This document shows, piece after piece, positions 16,230 to 25,376 of a DNA stretch of 39,557 bases. The notes beneath the pieces were generated by a model. That model was not told the DNA's origin. It searched no databases and saw only the letters and a program-made list of their open reading frames with translations. The DNA is from an uncultured Acidimicrobiales bacterium. GTDB lineage: Bacteria; Actinomycetota; Acidimicrobiia; Acidimicrobiales; SHLQ01. The first letter of the stretch is position 1; each line of letters starts with the position of its first letter. Location: contig CALLAA010000259.1 of NCBI GenBank assembly GCA_938002955.1, positions 1 through 39,557 of the forward strand. The letters are read 5' to 3'. The position numbers were made by a program, and so were the translations under genes.

Positions 16230-17659
16230 TGGCCATTGGTGATTACGTTCCACACGCTCCGGGCTACGTCGAGACTCCCGGCACAAAGATCGTTACCTCG
16301 CGCTTCACCTATGAAGACAGCTACACGATGGAGCGCTACGAGGCGACCGGTGGCTATGAAGGCCTCAGGGCCGCGCTGAAGCGCACTCCCGAAGAAGTCC
16401 ACGGCGAGACCCGCGACGCAACGCTTCTCGGCCGCGGCGGCGCTGGCTTCCCGGCCGGAATCAAGTGGGGCTTTTGCCCGCCAGAGGTCTGGCCCCGGTA
16501 CCTGGTTGTCAACGGCGATGAGTCCGAGCCAGGAACCTACAAAGACCGTCTCCTCATGGAGCGAGATCCACATCAGCTGATCGAAGGCTGCCTGATCGCG
16601 TGTTACGCGATTGGCTTGTCGCAGTGCTTCCTGTACGTTCGCGGCGAGATGGCGATCGCCCAGCAGCGGATCGCCGATGCCCTCAACGAGGCGTACGCCA
16701 AGGGGTACATCGGCCAGAACATTCTCGGCTCGGACTTCTCCGTCGACATCGTGCTGCACTGGGGTGCTGGCGCATACATCGTTGGTGAAGAGACAGCGCT
16801 CATCGAGAGCCTCGAGGGCAACCGTGGCATGCCACGCCTGAAGCCACCATTCTTTCCCGCAGCCGTTGGCCTCTACGGTCAGCCCACGATTGTCAACAAC
16901 GTCGAGACGTTGGCGAACCTGCCGTGGCTGATGAACAACTCCGCCGAGGAGTACAAGAAGTACGGCAGCGAAACCTCTCCGGGTACGCGCATGTTCGCGG
17001 TCTCCGGGCAAGTGAAGCGCCCGGGTGTCTACGAGGTCGAGCAAGGCGTCACCACCTATGAGGATCTGCTCTACGGCGACGACTATTGCCAGGGCATGCG
17101 CGACGGGCGCACGCTCAAAGCGTTCGTCCCCGGCGGCGGTTCAGCTCCATGGCTGTTCCCCGAACAAGTGTCATTGCCGCTCGAAGCCCGCCCCGTCGGC
17201 GCAGCCGGAACCATGCTTGGCTCTGGCGCCATCATGGTGATGGACGACTCGAGCTGTGCGGTGAAGTCCGCACTTCGCCTCGTTCGTTTTTACGCTCGTG
17301 AGTCGTGCGGAAAGTGCACGCCATGTCGTGAAGGCACCAGCTGGGAAGAGAAGATCCTCCAGCGCATCCACGACGGTCACGGCCGTCCCGGCGATATCGA
17401 GCTGCTGCTCGACGTCGCCGACAACATTTCACCCGGGCCGTACCCGGTTGCATCGGACGAATCGCAGGGCCTCGAGGCCGTGCCGTTCCCACCGAAGCAG
17501 ACCACGATCTGCCCACTCGGACCATCGTCGGTTGCGCCAATCACGTCAGCCCTTCGCCGCTTCCGCCACGAATTCGACGAGAAGATTGCGATGGCGGTTA
17601 CCACGAACCATCCCGAGATTTCTGTGGACCTCGACAGTAAAACTGAGGTCAGCTCATGA
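16229..17659 (+). CDS. nuoF: NADH-quinone oxidoreductase subunit F (NADH/FMN site)
   Basis: 476 residues. The FMN/NADH site shows GRGGAGFPAGIKW at 68-80 and NGDESEPGTYKDR at 95-107. Cluster N3 ligands are C360, C363, C366 (ESCGKCTPCREG) and C428 (TTICPLG). The gap of 62 residues between the third and fourth Cys exceeds the roughly 40 usual in the family, through a Pro-rich insertion. NuoF oxidises NADH and passes electrons into the Fe-S chain. The ATG 16229 overlaps the nuoE stop. Confidence 0.96.
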   Translation: MAIGDYVPHAPGYVETPGTKIVTSRFTYEDSYTMERYEATGGYEGLRAALKRTPEEVHGETRDATLLGRGGAGFPAGIKWGFCPPEVWPRYLVVNGDESEPGTYKDRLLMERDPHQLIEGCLIACYAIGLSQCFLYVRGEMAIAQQRIADALNEAYAKGYIGQNILGSDFSVDIVLHWGAGAYIVGEETALIESLEGNRGMPRLKPPFFPAAVGLYGQPTIVNNVETLANLPWLMNNSAEEYKKYGSETSPGTRMFAVSGQVKRPGVYEVEQGVTTYEDLLYGDDYCQGMRDGRTLKAFVPGGGSAPWLFPEQVSLPLEARPVGAAGTMLGSGAIMVMDDSSCAVKSALRLVRFYARESCGKCTPCREGTSWEEKILQRIHDGHGRPGDIELLLDVADNISPGPYPVASDESQGLEAVPFPPKQTTICPLGPSSVAPITSALRRFRHEFDEKIAMAVTTNHPEISVDLDSKTEVSS

Positions 17660-17732
17660 GGGGAACGGAGCGAAGCGCAGTGACCATGTCGACTTCGGCA
17701 GGTCTCGACCGGAAGTGTCGAGGAGTGATCGC

Positions 17733-20195
17733 ATGACAACGACTGAACCTGAAGTCGAAACCGGTGTGACGATCAATGTCGACGGTGTCGACGTCGTCGC
17801 CAACAAGGGCGAGCTGCTTATCGATGCCGCCGAGCGCCACGGGGTCTACATCCCGCGCTTTTGCTATCACCCACGTATGAAGCCGGTCGGCATGTGCCGC
17901 ATGTGCCTCGTCGAGGTCGACACGGGCCGCGGTCCCGGTCTCCAGCCGAGCTGCATGCTCACGGTCTCCGACGGCATGACCGTCGTGACCGAAAGCGAAG
18001 TCACCAAGAAGGCACAAGATGGTGTGCTCGAGTTCTTGTTGATCAACCACCCGCTCGATTGCCCGGTCTGCGACAAGGGTGGCGAATGCCCGCTCCAGGA
18101 TCAGACCATGGCGTTCGGTCCTGGTGAGAGCCGTTTCGTCGAAGAGAAGCGGCACTTCCAAAAGCCGATTCCGATCAGCGACATCGTCTACCTCGACCGC
18201 GAGCGCTGCATCCTGTGCGATCGCTGCACCCGGTTTGCAAAAGAAGTTGCCGGCGACCCGCTGATCCACTTCCAAGCGCGTGGCAACGAGACCCAGGTCA
18301 ACACGTTCCCAGAAGAACCGTTCTCGTCGTACTTCTCGGGCAACACCGTGCAGATCTGCCCGGTCGGCGCATTGACCGCAAAGCCCTACCGGTTCAAGGC
18401 TCGTCCCTGGGACCTCACCGAGACGCCGTCGACGGCCACGACCGATTCGGTCGGTTCCCGAATCACGGTTCAGAGCTCGCGCAACGAAGTGCTCCGGTAC
18501 CTCGGCGTCGATAGTGATGCGGTGAACTGGGGATGGCTGAGCGACAAGGAACGGTTCAGTTTCGAAGCCCTCAACTCCGACGCCCGGATCACCGGCCCGC
18601 TCCTGCGCGGTGATGATCTTGGCAACCCCACCGACGATGGCGACCAGCTCGTCGCAGCGTCGTGGCCACTCGCGCTTCGCAAGGCCGCCGAGGCGCTCGA
18701 TGGCGTCGCCCCCGAACGAATTGCCGTATTCGGTGGCGCTCGCATGTCGAACGAATCGCAATACGCCTGGGCCAAGCTCGCGAAGTCTGTCCTCGGTACC
18801 GACAACGTCGATGCGCAGATGGGCGATGGCCTCAGCGCCGAATTGGTCCTCGGCCTCCCACGCGCAACGATCGCCGACGCCTGTGCTCCCGGCGGAACCG
18901 TCCTCGTCATCGGCGTGGACCCCAAAGAGACCCACGGCTCGCTGTTCCTTCGCCTGCGTCACGCAGCCGAACATGACAAGGCCACGATCGTCGAAGTCTC
19001 ACCCACCGCGACCGGGCTCACGCAGTACGCGGCGCACTCGGTTCGCACGGGTCCAGCTCAACTCGCGGAGACCGTTGCGGCGCTGCTCGCCGGCACCGGC
19101 GACGACGCAGCGAGCGCAGCGCTCGCAGGCGACATCACCGTGGTCTACGGACCGGGCACCCTTTCGGCTGACCGTTCCGTCATCGAGAAGGCCATTGCGT
19201 CGATTGCCGAAGCAAAGCCGAACGCCACGTTCCTGCCATGTCTGCATCGCGGCAACATCATGGGCGCACTCGACATGGGACTCGCCCCCGGCCTACTTCC
19301 CGGACGCAACCCGCTCGGCAGCACACCAGCTGGCTGGGACAGTGCACCAACGGGCCACGGCATGGATACCGAAGCAATGCTCCGTCGGGCCGCCGCCGGT
19401 GGTATCGATGTTGCGATCCTGCTCGGCTGCGACCCGCTCACCGACTTCCCGGACGCGAAGCTCGCCGAGCAAGCGTTCAACAAGGTCGAGCACCTGATTG
19501 CCGTCGATTGCCTGCTGAACTTCACCTCGACCGGCGCAGACATCGTGTTCCCCGCTGCCGCGAGCGCCACCGAAGTCGATGGCACCTTCACGAACATCGA
19601 AGGCCGCATTAGCTCGGTGTCTCGCAAAGTCACCCCTCCCGGGACGGCTCGCCCCGACTGGATGATCGCCGCTGAGCTCGCCGCTCAGCTCGGCACCGAT
19701 CTTGGCTTTATTGACCTCGACGAGCTGTGGGCCGAACTCAACGCCGCCTCGGCGCTTCACGCCGATGTGTCGATTGCGGGCATCGTCGACGCTGGCACCG
19801 ACGCTGTTCTGCTCGCTGGATCGTCCGTTTCGGCACCGTCGGCGTCGGGGATCTCGGTTGCCGAGGACGACGGCGGAGCGGGCCTGTCGCTCGTTGTCAC
19901 CCGCAAGATGTACGACGAAGGCACGATGCTCACCTTCTGCCCATCGCTCAACGCGTTGGCTGCTGGAGCGACTGCGGCGATGAACCCGGCCGACATCGAT
20001 TCGGCGAACATCACCATCGGCGGCGATGTCACGCTCGGTAACGATGTCGGGTCGATCACGCTGCCCGTAGTGGCAAACGACGGTGTTGCACCAGGTTGTG
20101 TTGAGGTCGAATTCAATCAACCAAACGCATCGGTGGCGCAACTGCTCGATGTAGGGCGTATCGTCACGACCGTGCGAGTGGAGAATGCGTCATGA
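17733..20195 (+). CDS. nuoG: NADH-quinone oxidoreductase subunit G
   Basis: 820 residues. The N-terminal [2Fe-2S] site has C44, C55, C58 and C74; N5 has H106, C110, C113 and C119; N4 has C159, C162, C165 and C209. The molybdopterin-oxidoreductase-like domain follows, but where its extra [4Fe-4S] cluster N7 would bind (CxxCxxxC and a later Cys), the sequence has A235, D238, S242 and S270, so N7 is absent. ATG 17733 is preceded by CGAGGAGTG and gives a normal N-terminus. A 73-base non-overlapping spacer separates it from nuoF. It shares ATGA with nuoH1. Confidence 0.95.
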   Translation: MTTTEPEVETGVTINVDGVDVVANKGELLIDAAERHGVYIPRFCYHPRMKPVGMCRMCLVEVDTGRGPGLQPSCMLTVSDGMTVVTESEVTKKAQDGVLEFLLINHPLDCPVCDKGGECPLQDQTMAFGPGESRFVEEKRHFQKPIPISDIVYLDRERCILCDRCTRFAKEVAGDPLIHFQARGNETQVNTFPEEPFSSYFSGNTVQICPVGALTAKPYRFKARPWDLTETPSTATTDSVGSRITVQSSRNEVLRYLGVDSDAVNWGWLSDKERFSFEALNSDARITGPLLRGDDLGNPTDDGDQLVAASWPLALRKAAEALDGVAPERIAVFGGARMSNESQYAWAKLAKSVLGTDNVDAQMGDGLSAELVLGLPRATIADACAPGGTVLVIGVDPKETHGSLFLRLRHAAEHDKATIVEVSPTATGLTQYAAHSVRTGPAQLAETVAALLAGTGDDAASAALAGDITVVYGPGTLSADRSVIEKAIASIAEAKPNATFLPCLHRGNIMGALDMGLAPGLLPGRNPLGSTPAGWDSAPTGHGMDTEAMLRRAAAGGIDVAILLGCDPLTDFPDAKLAEQAFNKVEHLIAVDCLLNFTSTGADIVFPAAASATEVDGTFTNIEGRISSVSRKVTPPGTARPDWMIAAELAAQLGTDLGFIDLDELWAELNAASALHADVSIAGIVDAGTDAVLLAGSSVSAPSASGISVAEDDGGAGLSLVVTRKMYDEGTMLTFCPSLNALAAGATAAMNPADIDSANITIGGDVTLGNDVGSITLPVVANDGVAPGCVEVEFNQPNASVAQLLDVGRIVTTVRVENAS

Positions 20196-21415
20196 TTCTG
20201 GCGCAGCAGCAGTACCTGAGCGACTTTGACTGGACCAGCTGGGACCCGGTCTTTCTCGTCGTTAAGGTCGTCCTCGTCTTTTCGATGCTCTTGGTGTCGG
20301 TCATGCTCATGGTGTGGTTCGAACGCAAAGTCGTTTCCGACATGCAGAACCGCATCGGTCCGAACGTTGCTGGCCCGTGGGGCATCCTGCAGACCCTGGC
20401 CGACGGCATCAAGCTGTTCTTCAAGGAAGACCTGACCCCCGACGGTGCGGACAAGTTCGTCTTTAAGCTCTCGCCCTACCTGTCGCTGATTCCCGCGTTC
20501 CTCATGTTTGCGGTCGTCCCGATCGGTGGAAACTTCCGTGACGGCAACGATGGTTCGGTCGAGATCTTTGGACACACGACGTTCCTCCAGCTCGTCGACC
20601 CGCCCATGGGCATCTTGTTGTTCCTCGCCATGTCGGGCCTGGGCATTTATGGCGTCATGCTCGCCGGCTGGTCCTCGGGATCGAAGTACCCGCTGCTCGG
20701 CTCGGTTCGTGCGTCGGCACAGATGGTTTCCTACGAAGCAGCGCTTGGCCTGTCTCTCGCTGCCGTGTTCCTTACCAGCGGCTCGCTGAGCACCAACGAG
20801 ATCGTCGCCAGCCAGGTCGATGGTCGCTTCGGCATCGGCGGTTGGAACGTCTTTAGCCTCGGCTTCATCCCGTTCGTTGTGTTCCTGATCGCTGGAACCG
20901 CCGAGCTGAACCGACCGCCATTCGACTTGGTCGAGGCCGAGCAGGAACTCGTTGGTGGTTTCCACACCGAGTACAGCTCGCTTCGCTTCTCGCTGTTCTT
21001 CCTCGCCGAGTTCATGAACGTCGTCACGATGGCCGCGATCATCGTGACCCTGTTCTTTGGCGGTCCCGACGGACCAATCCTGACCAGCACGTTCGGTTTC
21101 GTGTGGCCGATCCTGTGGTTCTTCTTGAAGGTCCTGGTCTTCTTGTTCATCTTCGTCTGGTTCCGGGCCACCCTTCCTCGCCTTCGCTACGACCAGTTGA
21201 TGGACCTTGGTTGGAAGGTCCTCATTCCGTTCTCGCTCGGATGGTTCCTGATCCTCGCCGCTATTCGCGTCGGTCAGAACGAAGGCTGGAACCTCTGGAT
21301 CGTCATTCCGGTCGGCATCACCGTCATGGGACTTGGCGCCGGACTGCTTACCGCCGCCATTCGTAACGCCAGGGCGAACCGATCGAACGCAGACTTCGTG
21401 GAGGAGTACGGCTGA
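20192..21415 (+). CDS. nuoH: NADH-quinone oxidoreductase subunit H (copy 1)
   Basis: 407 residues, with a C-terminal extension over the roughly 325-residue minimum, as is common in actinobacteria. Conserved quinone-channel features are intact: WFERK with E44 and R45, QNRIGPN, and [16 protein letters not shown] with E248. It is a membrane-arm protein joining the quinone chamber to the proton path. Start and stop overlap nuoG and nuoI. Confidence 0.95.
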   Translation: MILAQQQYLSDFDWTSWDPVFLVVKVVLVFSMLLVSVMLMVWFERKVVSDMQNRIGPNVAGPWGILQTLADGIKLFFKEDLTPDGADKFVFKLSPYLSLIPAFLMFAVVPIGGNFRDGNDGSVEIFGHTTFLQLVDPPMGILLFLAMSGLGIYGVMLAGWSSGSKYPLLGSVRASAQMVSYEAALGLSLAAVFLTSGSLSTNEIVASQVDGRFGIGGWNVFSLGFIPFVVFLIAGTAELNRPPFDLVEAEQELVGGFHTEYSSLRFSLFFLAEFMNVVTMAAIIVTLFFGGPDGPILTSTFGFVWPILWFFLKVLVFLFIFVWFRATLPRLRYDQLMDLGWKVLIPFSLGWFLILAAIRVGQNEGWNLWIVIPVGITVMGLGAGLLTAAIRNARANRSNADFVEEYG

Positions 21416-22110
21416 TGGGATACCTCGAGGGATTTGCCGTCACCTTCAACAAGCTCTTTGAAGAGCGTGTTACTGGTGAATACAAGGCCAAAGGCGAAGG
21501 CGAAAAGCGTGACAAGCCAGAACGCTTTCACGGTCGTCACGTACTGAACCGATACGAAGATGGCATGGAGAAGTGCATTGGCTGCGAGCTCTGCGCCGGT
21601 GTGTGTCCAGCTCGCTGCATCTACGTGCGCGGCGCCGACAACCAGCCCGAAAACCCCGTGTCTCCCGGCGAGCGTTATGGCTACGTCTATGAGATCAACT
21701 ACTTGCGCTGCATTCACTGCGACCTGTGCGTCGAGGCCTGCCCGACGCAAGCAATCACCGAATCGAAGCTGTTCGAGTTCTCGTTCACGAACCGCCAAGA
21801 TGCCATTTACACCAAGGACGAACTCGTTGTTGGCGACGACGGCATGCCCCAGAAGCTTCCATGGGAAGACTGGCGCGAAGGCGACGATGCCCTGACTTCA
21901 GGTTGGATGCGAGCCACGTCTCCAGGTGGTTCGGCCGCCTACCAGAACACCGTTGCGTGGTCCGGCGAGCTCGGTTACGGCGTGCGTGCTCCCGAACAAG
22001 GCCAGGCCGCAGACGCTGCGCCCACCGACGTCGAAGCCGCAGACGTCGACGCCGCAGACGCTGACGGTCACGATTCACACGGTCATGATTCAACCGGTGG
22101 CGGTCACTGA
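21415..22110 (+). CDS. nuoI: NADH-quinone oxidoreductase subunit I (copy 1), His/Asp-rich tail
   Basis: 231 residues. Two [4Fe-4S] motifs (N6a/N6b): C54, C57, C60, C64 and C99, C102, C105, C109. After the core, about 35 residues are Ala/Asp-rich and end in a run of HDSHGHD type with a terminal GGGH, a possible metal-binding tail. Single-base overlaps join it to nuoH and nuoJ. Confidence 0.95.
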   Translation: MGYLEGFAVTFNKLFEERVTGEYKAKGEGEKRDKPERFHGRHVLNRYEDGMEKCIGCELCAGVCPARCIYVRGADNQPENPVSPGERYGYVYEINYLRCIHCDLCVEACPTQAITESKLFEFSFTNRQDAIYTKDELVVGDDGMPQKLPWEDWREGDDALTSGWMRATSPGGSAAYQNTVAWSGELGYGVRAPEQGQAADAAPTDVEAADVDAADADGHDSHGHDSTGGGH

Positions 22111-22751
22111 TGAGTCTGCAACTCTTTTCCTTTCTCCTCGCCGGCCTCATCGTGCTCACGGGAGCGCTCGGTGTCGTGTTTGCCCGCAACCCCGTGCACG
22201 CCGCGCTGTTCCTGATCCAGACCCTCTTCGGAGTGGCCGTCGAGTTCTTGGTCGTCGAGGCACACTTCCTCGCTGCGATTCAGGTGATCGTCTATGCCGG
22301 AGCGATCGTCATCTTGTTCCTGTTCGTCATCATGCTCCTCGGTGTGGATACTGCGGAGAACCTGCGGGTTGATCCACTTGTCGGTCAACGTTTTGCGGCG
22401 ATCATCACCGGCGGTGCAATCCTCGGACTCCTCCTCGCCGTGATCAACTCCGTCGATGGAGTCACCGGCAACCCGGCGTCGCTTCGGGCGGTCGATCAGA
22501 ACTCGATCACCGGCGAGACGATCCCCAACATCAACCAGCTGGCCGAAACCGTCTTCACCACGCACGTGTTCGCATTCGAGGTCACGGGCCTACTGCTCAC
22601 CGTCGCCGTCGTTGGCGCCGTCGTTATGGCGCGTCGCATTCCGGGCGCATTGCAACCACTACCCGATATTCCCGCCCTCGGCGGTTCTGACGACGAAGAC
22701 TCCGACGTCGATGCCGATGTCGAAGACGTCGACGTGGCCGGGGAGGCGTAA
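22110..22751 (+). CDS. nuoJ: NADH-quinone oxidoreductase subunit J (copy 1)
   Basis: 213 residues with five predicted helices and the GAIVILFLFVIMLLG segment typical of NuoJ, whose flexible helix takes part in coupling. The last 25 residues are very acidic (Asp/Glu/Val). Its ATG overlaps the nuoI stop. Confidence 0.93.
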   Translation: MSLQLFSFLLAGLIVLTGALGVVFARNPVHAALFLIQTLFGVAVEFLVVEAHFLAAIQVIVYAGAIVILFLFVIMLLGVDTAENLRVDPLVGQRFAAIITGGAILGLLLAVINSVDGVTGNPASLRAVDQNSITGETIPNINQLAETVFTTHVFAFEVTGLLLTVAVVGAVVMARRIPGALQPLPDIPALGGSDDEDSDVDADVEDVDVAGEA

Positions 22752-22755
22752 CACC

Positions 22756-23061
22756 ATGGAACTCACGCCCACGTACTACCTCATTCTCTCGGCCCTGCTC
22801 TTCTCGATTGGTTCCGTTGGACTTCTCGTCCGCCGAAACCCACTCGTGATGTTCATGTGCGTCGAACTTATGTTGAACGCCGTCAACTTGACCTTCGTCG
22901 GGTTGGCCTGGGGCCTCAACGACATCGGCGGACAAGTCGCCGTCTTCTTTGTCATGGTCGTCGCCGCAGCCGAGGTCGTTGTCGGCCTCGCCATCGTTGT
23001 TGCGATCATGAAGCGCCGCGACGGCGCGACCGCTGACGACCTGTCGGTGTTGAGGGGCTAG
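22756..23061 (+). CDS. nuoK: NADH-quinone oxidoreductase subunit K (copy 1)
   Basis: 101 residues, three helices, normal size. The two membrane glutamates of the family are present in CVELMLNAVN and AAAEVVVGLA. ATG 22756 was chosen over upstream in-frame sequence because that would run into nuoJ. nuoL follows two bases after the stop. Confidence 0.95.
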   Translation: MELTPTYYLILSALLFSIGSVGLLVRRNPLVMFMCVELMLNAVNLTFVGLAWGLNDIGGQVAVFFVMVVAAAEVVVGLAIVVAIMKRRDGATADDLSVLRG

Positions 23062-23063
23062 TA

Positions 23064-25376
23064 ATGATCAACTTCGTATATCTCGTCGCCCTCTTCCCGC
23101 TCGTCGGGTTCATCACCCTGATGGCGATCGGCCGCCGCTTGGGCGAGCCAGCAGCCGGCTACTTGGCCACCGCCGCCGTCGGCGGTTCGTTCCTCTCCGC
23201 CGTTATTACGTTCTTCGGTCTCGTCGCACGCGACGAGGAAGATCGCCAAGTGACCAAGACCGTCTTCGAATGGGTCCCGGTCGGCGACTTCTCTGTCGAT
23301 ATTGCGTTCCTCGTCGATCCGCTGTCGGTGGCGATGATCCTGTTCGTGACCGGAATCGGCACCCTCATCCACCTGTACTCGATCGGGTACATGCACGGCG
23401 ACGAGAACTTCTCAAAGTTCTTCCTGTACCTCAACATGTTCGTCTTTGCGATGCTCATGTTGGTGCTCGGCGACAACCTGTTGCTCACCTTCCTTGGCTG
23501 GGAAGGTGTGGGCGCATGCTCGTACTTCCTCATCAGCTTCTGGTTCCACGAAGAAGCGAACGCGACCGCAGGCAAGAAGGCCTTCGTCACCAACCGTGTT
23601 GGCGACTGGGGTTTCATGGTCGCAACGTTCTTGGCCTTCGCCAAGGTCGGCTCGATCGATTACCTGACGCTCAACGGCGCAGCTGGTTCGATGAGCACCG
23701 GTGTCGCCACCGGCCTTACCTTGCTCCTCTTCATTGGAGCGATGGGTAAGTCAGCACAGTTCCCGCTCTACTTGTGGCTTCCCGACGCAATGGCTGGCCC
23801 TACGCCCGTTTCGGCGCTCATTCACGCAGCGACCATGGTGACCTCAGGCGTCTACTTGCTGACACGGGTCAACGGCGTTCTCTATGAGGCAGCGTTCTGG
23901 TCCACCAACCTCATTGCCTGGGTTGGCGTCGGAACCGCGCTGTTCGCAGCGACGATCGCTGTTGCACAGAACGACATCAAGAAGGTTCTTGCGTATTCGA
24001 CGGTTTCGCAGCTCGGATACATGGTGCTCGCTGTTGGAACAGGCGCTTACGTCGCCGCGATCTTCCACATGATCACCCACGCCTTCTTCAAGGCATTGTT
24101 GTTCCTTGGTTCGGGCTCGGTTATCCACGGCATGGACAACGATCAGGACATGCGCCGCTATGGCGCCCTGCAAAAGCTCATGCCGATTACCGCTGGCACG
24201 TTCATCATTGGCTGGCTCGCCATTGCCGGTGTGCCGCCGTTCGCGGGCTTTTGGTCCAAGGACGAGATTCTGCTCGGTGCATGGGACATTGGTGGGCTCA
24301 ACGGCAAGCTCCTGTGGTTCTTTGGTCTGATCACCGCGCTGCTCACCGCCTTCTACATGAGCCGCCAGGTCTTCATGACCTTCTTTGGCCGCTACCGCTT
24401 TGCTGACCCCGATCCTTCCGAGATCGATGCAGCATGGGCGGCATATGTTGCCGACGCTGACGAGTCCGCAACCACTGCTTCGGCCGCAGCAACCGAAGCC
24501 TCCGAGGCACACGCCGCAGCCGTCGTCGCCCTCGACGAGGCGCGCGAAACCTACGCAACAGCCAAGATCGACGCTGCCAAGGCAAGCGAAGACGAACAAG
24601 AGGCTGCAGATAAAGCCGTCGAAGCTGCCGACGCAGCGATCGCCAAGGCCAAGACCGCCGAAGAGTCAGCCAAGGCATCTATGGACGAGACCGCCGAGCT
24701 CGCAGGTGTCGCAGCCTCCGCGCTCGATACGGCGAAGTCCGGTGATCGCACGCGAGTCCCTGCCGCTGTCGGTAGCGCACCAGACGCTGGAGCTGCGAGC
24801 GACTTCTTGTCCGAAGACGTCGCTGCCCGCGCTGACCATCACCCACACGAATCACCATGGCAGATGACGACACCGCTGATCGTGCTCGCTGGCCTCAGCA
24901 TCGTCGGTGGTGCGCTCAACCTTCCGTTTACGAAGGGCCTGCATTTCCTCGGCCACTGGCTCGAGCCAACCCTGGCCCATGAACACGTCGTCAACGCGAG
25001 CGCCGCAACGAAATGGCTGCTTGCCTTCGTCGCTATCGGCGCTGGAGCGATCGGCATCTTCGCGGCGTACTCGGTGTACCTGAAGAACAAGGCGAACCCG
25101 GCCGATATCGAGAAGAAGATTCTCGCCGATGCATGGGGATACGACACTGCGGTGAGCGCCTTCATGGGTGGGCCGGGTGCGAAGCTATTCGACGCGATTG
25201 CGTGGTTTGATGCCAACGTCATCGATGGCGTTGTCAACGGAGCCGCCACGGTGGTTCGTGACAGCGGCGGCATGGTCCGCAAACTCCAGACCGGTTACGT
25301 GCGCACCTACGCGCTCGGCATCTCGGCTGGTTCGGTAGCACTTCTCGTTTGGTTCTTGGTGAGGACAGCAGCATGA
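23064..25376 (+). CDS. nuoL: NADH-quinone oxidoreductase subunit L (copy 1), large Ala-rich insertion
   Basis: 770 residues. Antiporter-like proton-pumping subunit with GWEGVGACSYFLI, KSAQFPLYLWLPDAMAGPTP and FHMITHAFFKALLFL. Residues about 450-595 form a hydrophilic linker, mostly Ala with Glu, Lys and Asp, that looks like a long helix or coiled coil, ending at the normal HPHESPWQM segment. Most NuoL have only a short loop there. The stop shares ATGA with nuoM. Confidence 0.95.
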   Translation: MINFVYLVALFPLVGFITLMAIGRRLGEPAAGYLATAAVGGSFLSAVITFFGLVARDEEDRQVTKTVFEWVPVGDFSVDIAFLVDPLSVAMILFVTGIGTLIHLYSIGYMHGDENFSKFFLYLNMFVFAMLMLVLGDNLLLTFLGWEGVGACSYFLISFWFHEEANATAGKKAFVTNRVGDWGFMVATFLAFAKVGSIDYLTLNGAAGSMSTGVATGLTLLLFIGAMGKSAQFPLYLWLPDAMAGPTPVSALIHAATMVTSGVYLLTRVNGVLYEAAFWSTNLIAWVGVGTALFAATIAVAQNDIKKVLAYSTVSQLGYMVLAVGTGAYVAAIFHMITHAFFKALLFLGSGSVIHGMDNDQDMRRYGALQKLMPITAGTFIIGWLAIAGVPPFAGFWSKDEILLGAWDIGGLNGKLLWFFGLITALLTAFYMSRQVFMTFFGRYRFADPDPSEIDAAWAAYVADADESATTASAAATEASEAHAAAVVALDEARETYATAKIDAAKASEDEQEAADKAVEAADAAIAKAKTAEESAKASMDETAELAGVAASALDTAKSGDRTRVPAAVGSAPDAGAASDFLSEDVAARADHHPHESPWQMTTPLIVLAGLSIVGGALNLPFTKGLHFLGHWLEPTLAHEHVVNASAATKWLLAFVAIGAGAIGIFAAYSVYLKNKANPADIEKKILADAWGYDTAVSAFMGGPGAKLFDAIAWFDANVIDGVVNGAATVVRDSGGMVRKLQTGYVRTYALGISAGSVALLVWFLVRTAA

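Noticed and set aside
17660-17732. Extra gene or hairpin in the nuoF-nuoG gap
   Set aside because: Only an imperfect inverted repeat is visible, and no frame with a start and ribosome site exists.
17649-18974. Long minus-strand open frame opposite nuoG
   Set aside because: NuoG cluster motifs on the plus strand are decisive; this is a GC-driven shadow.
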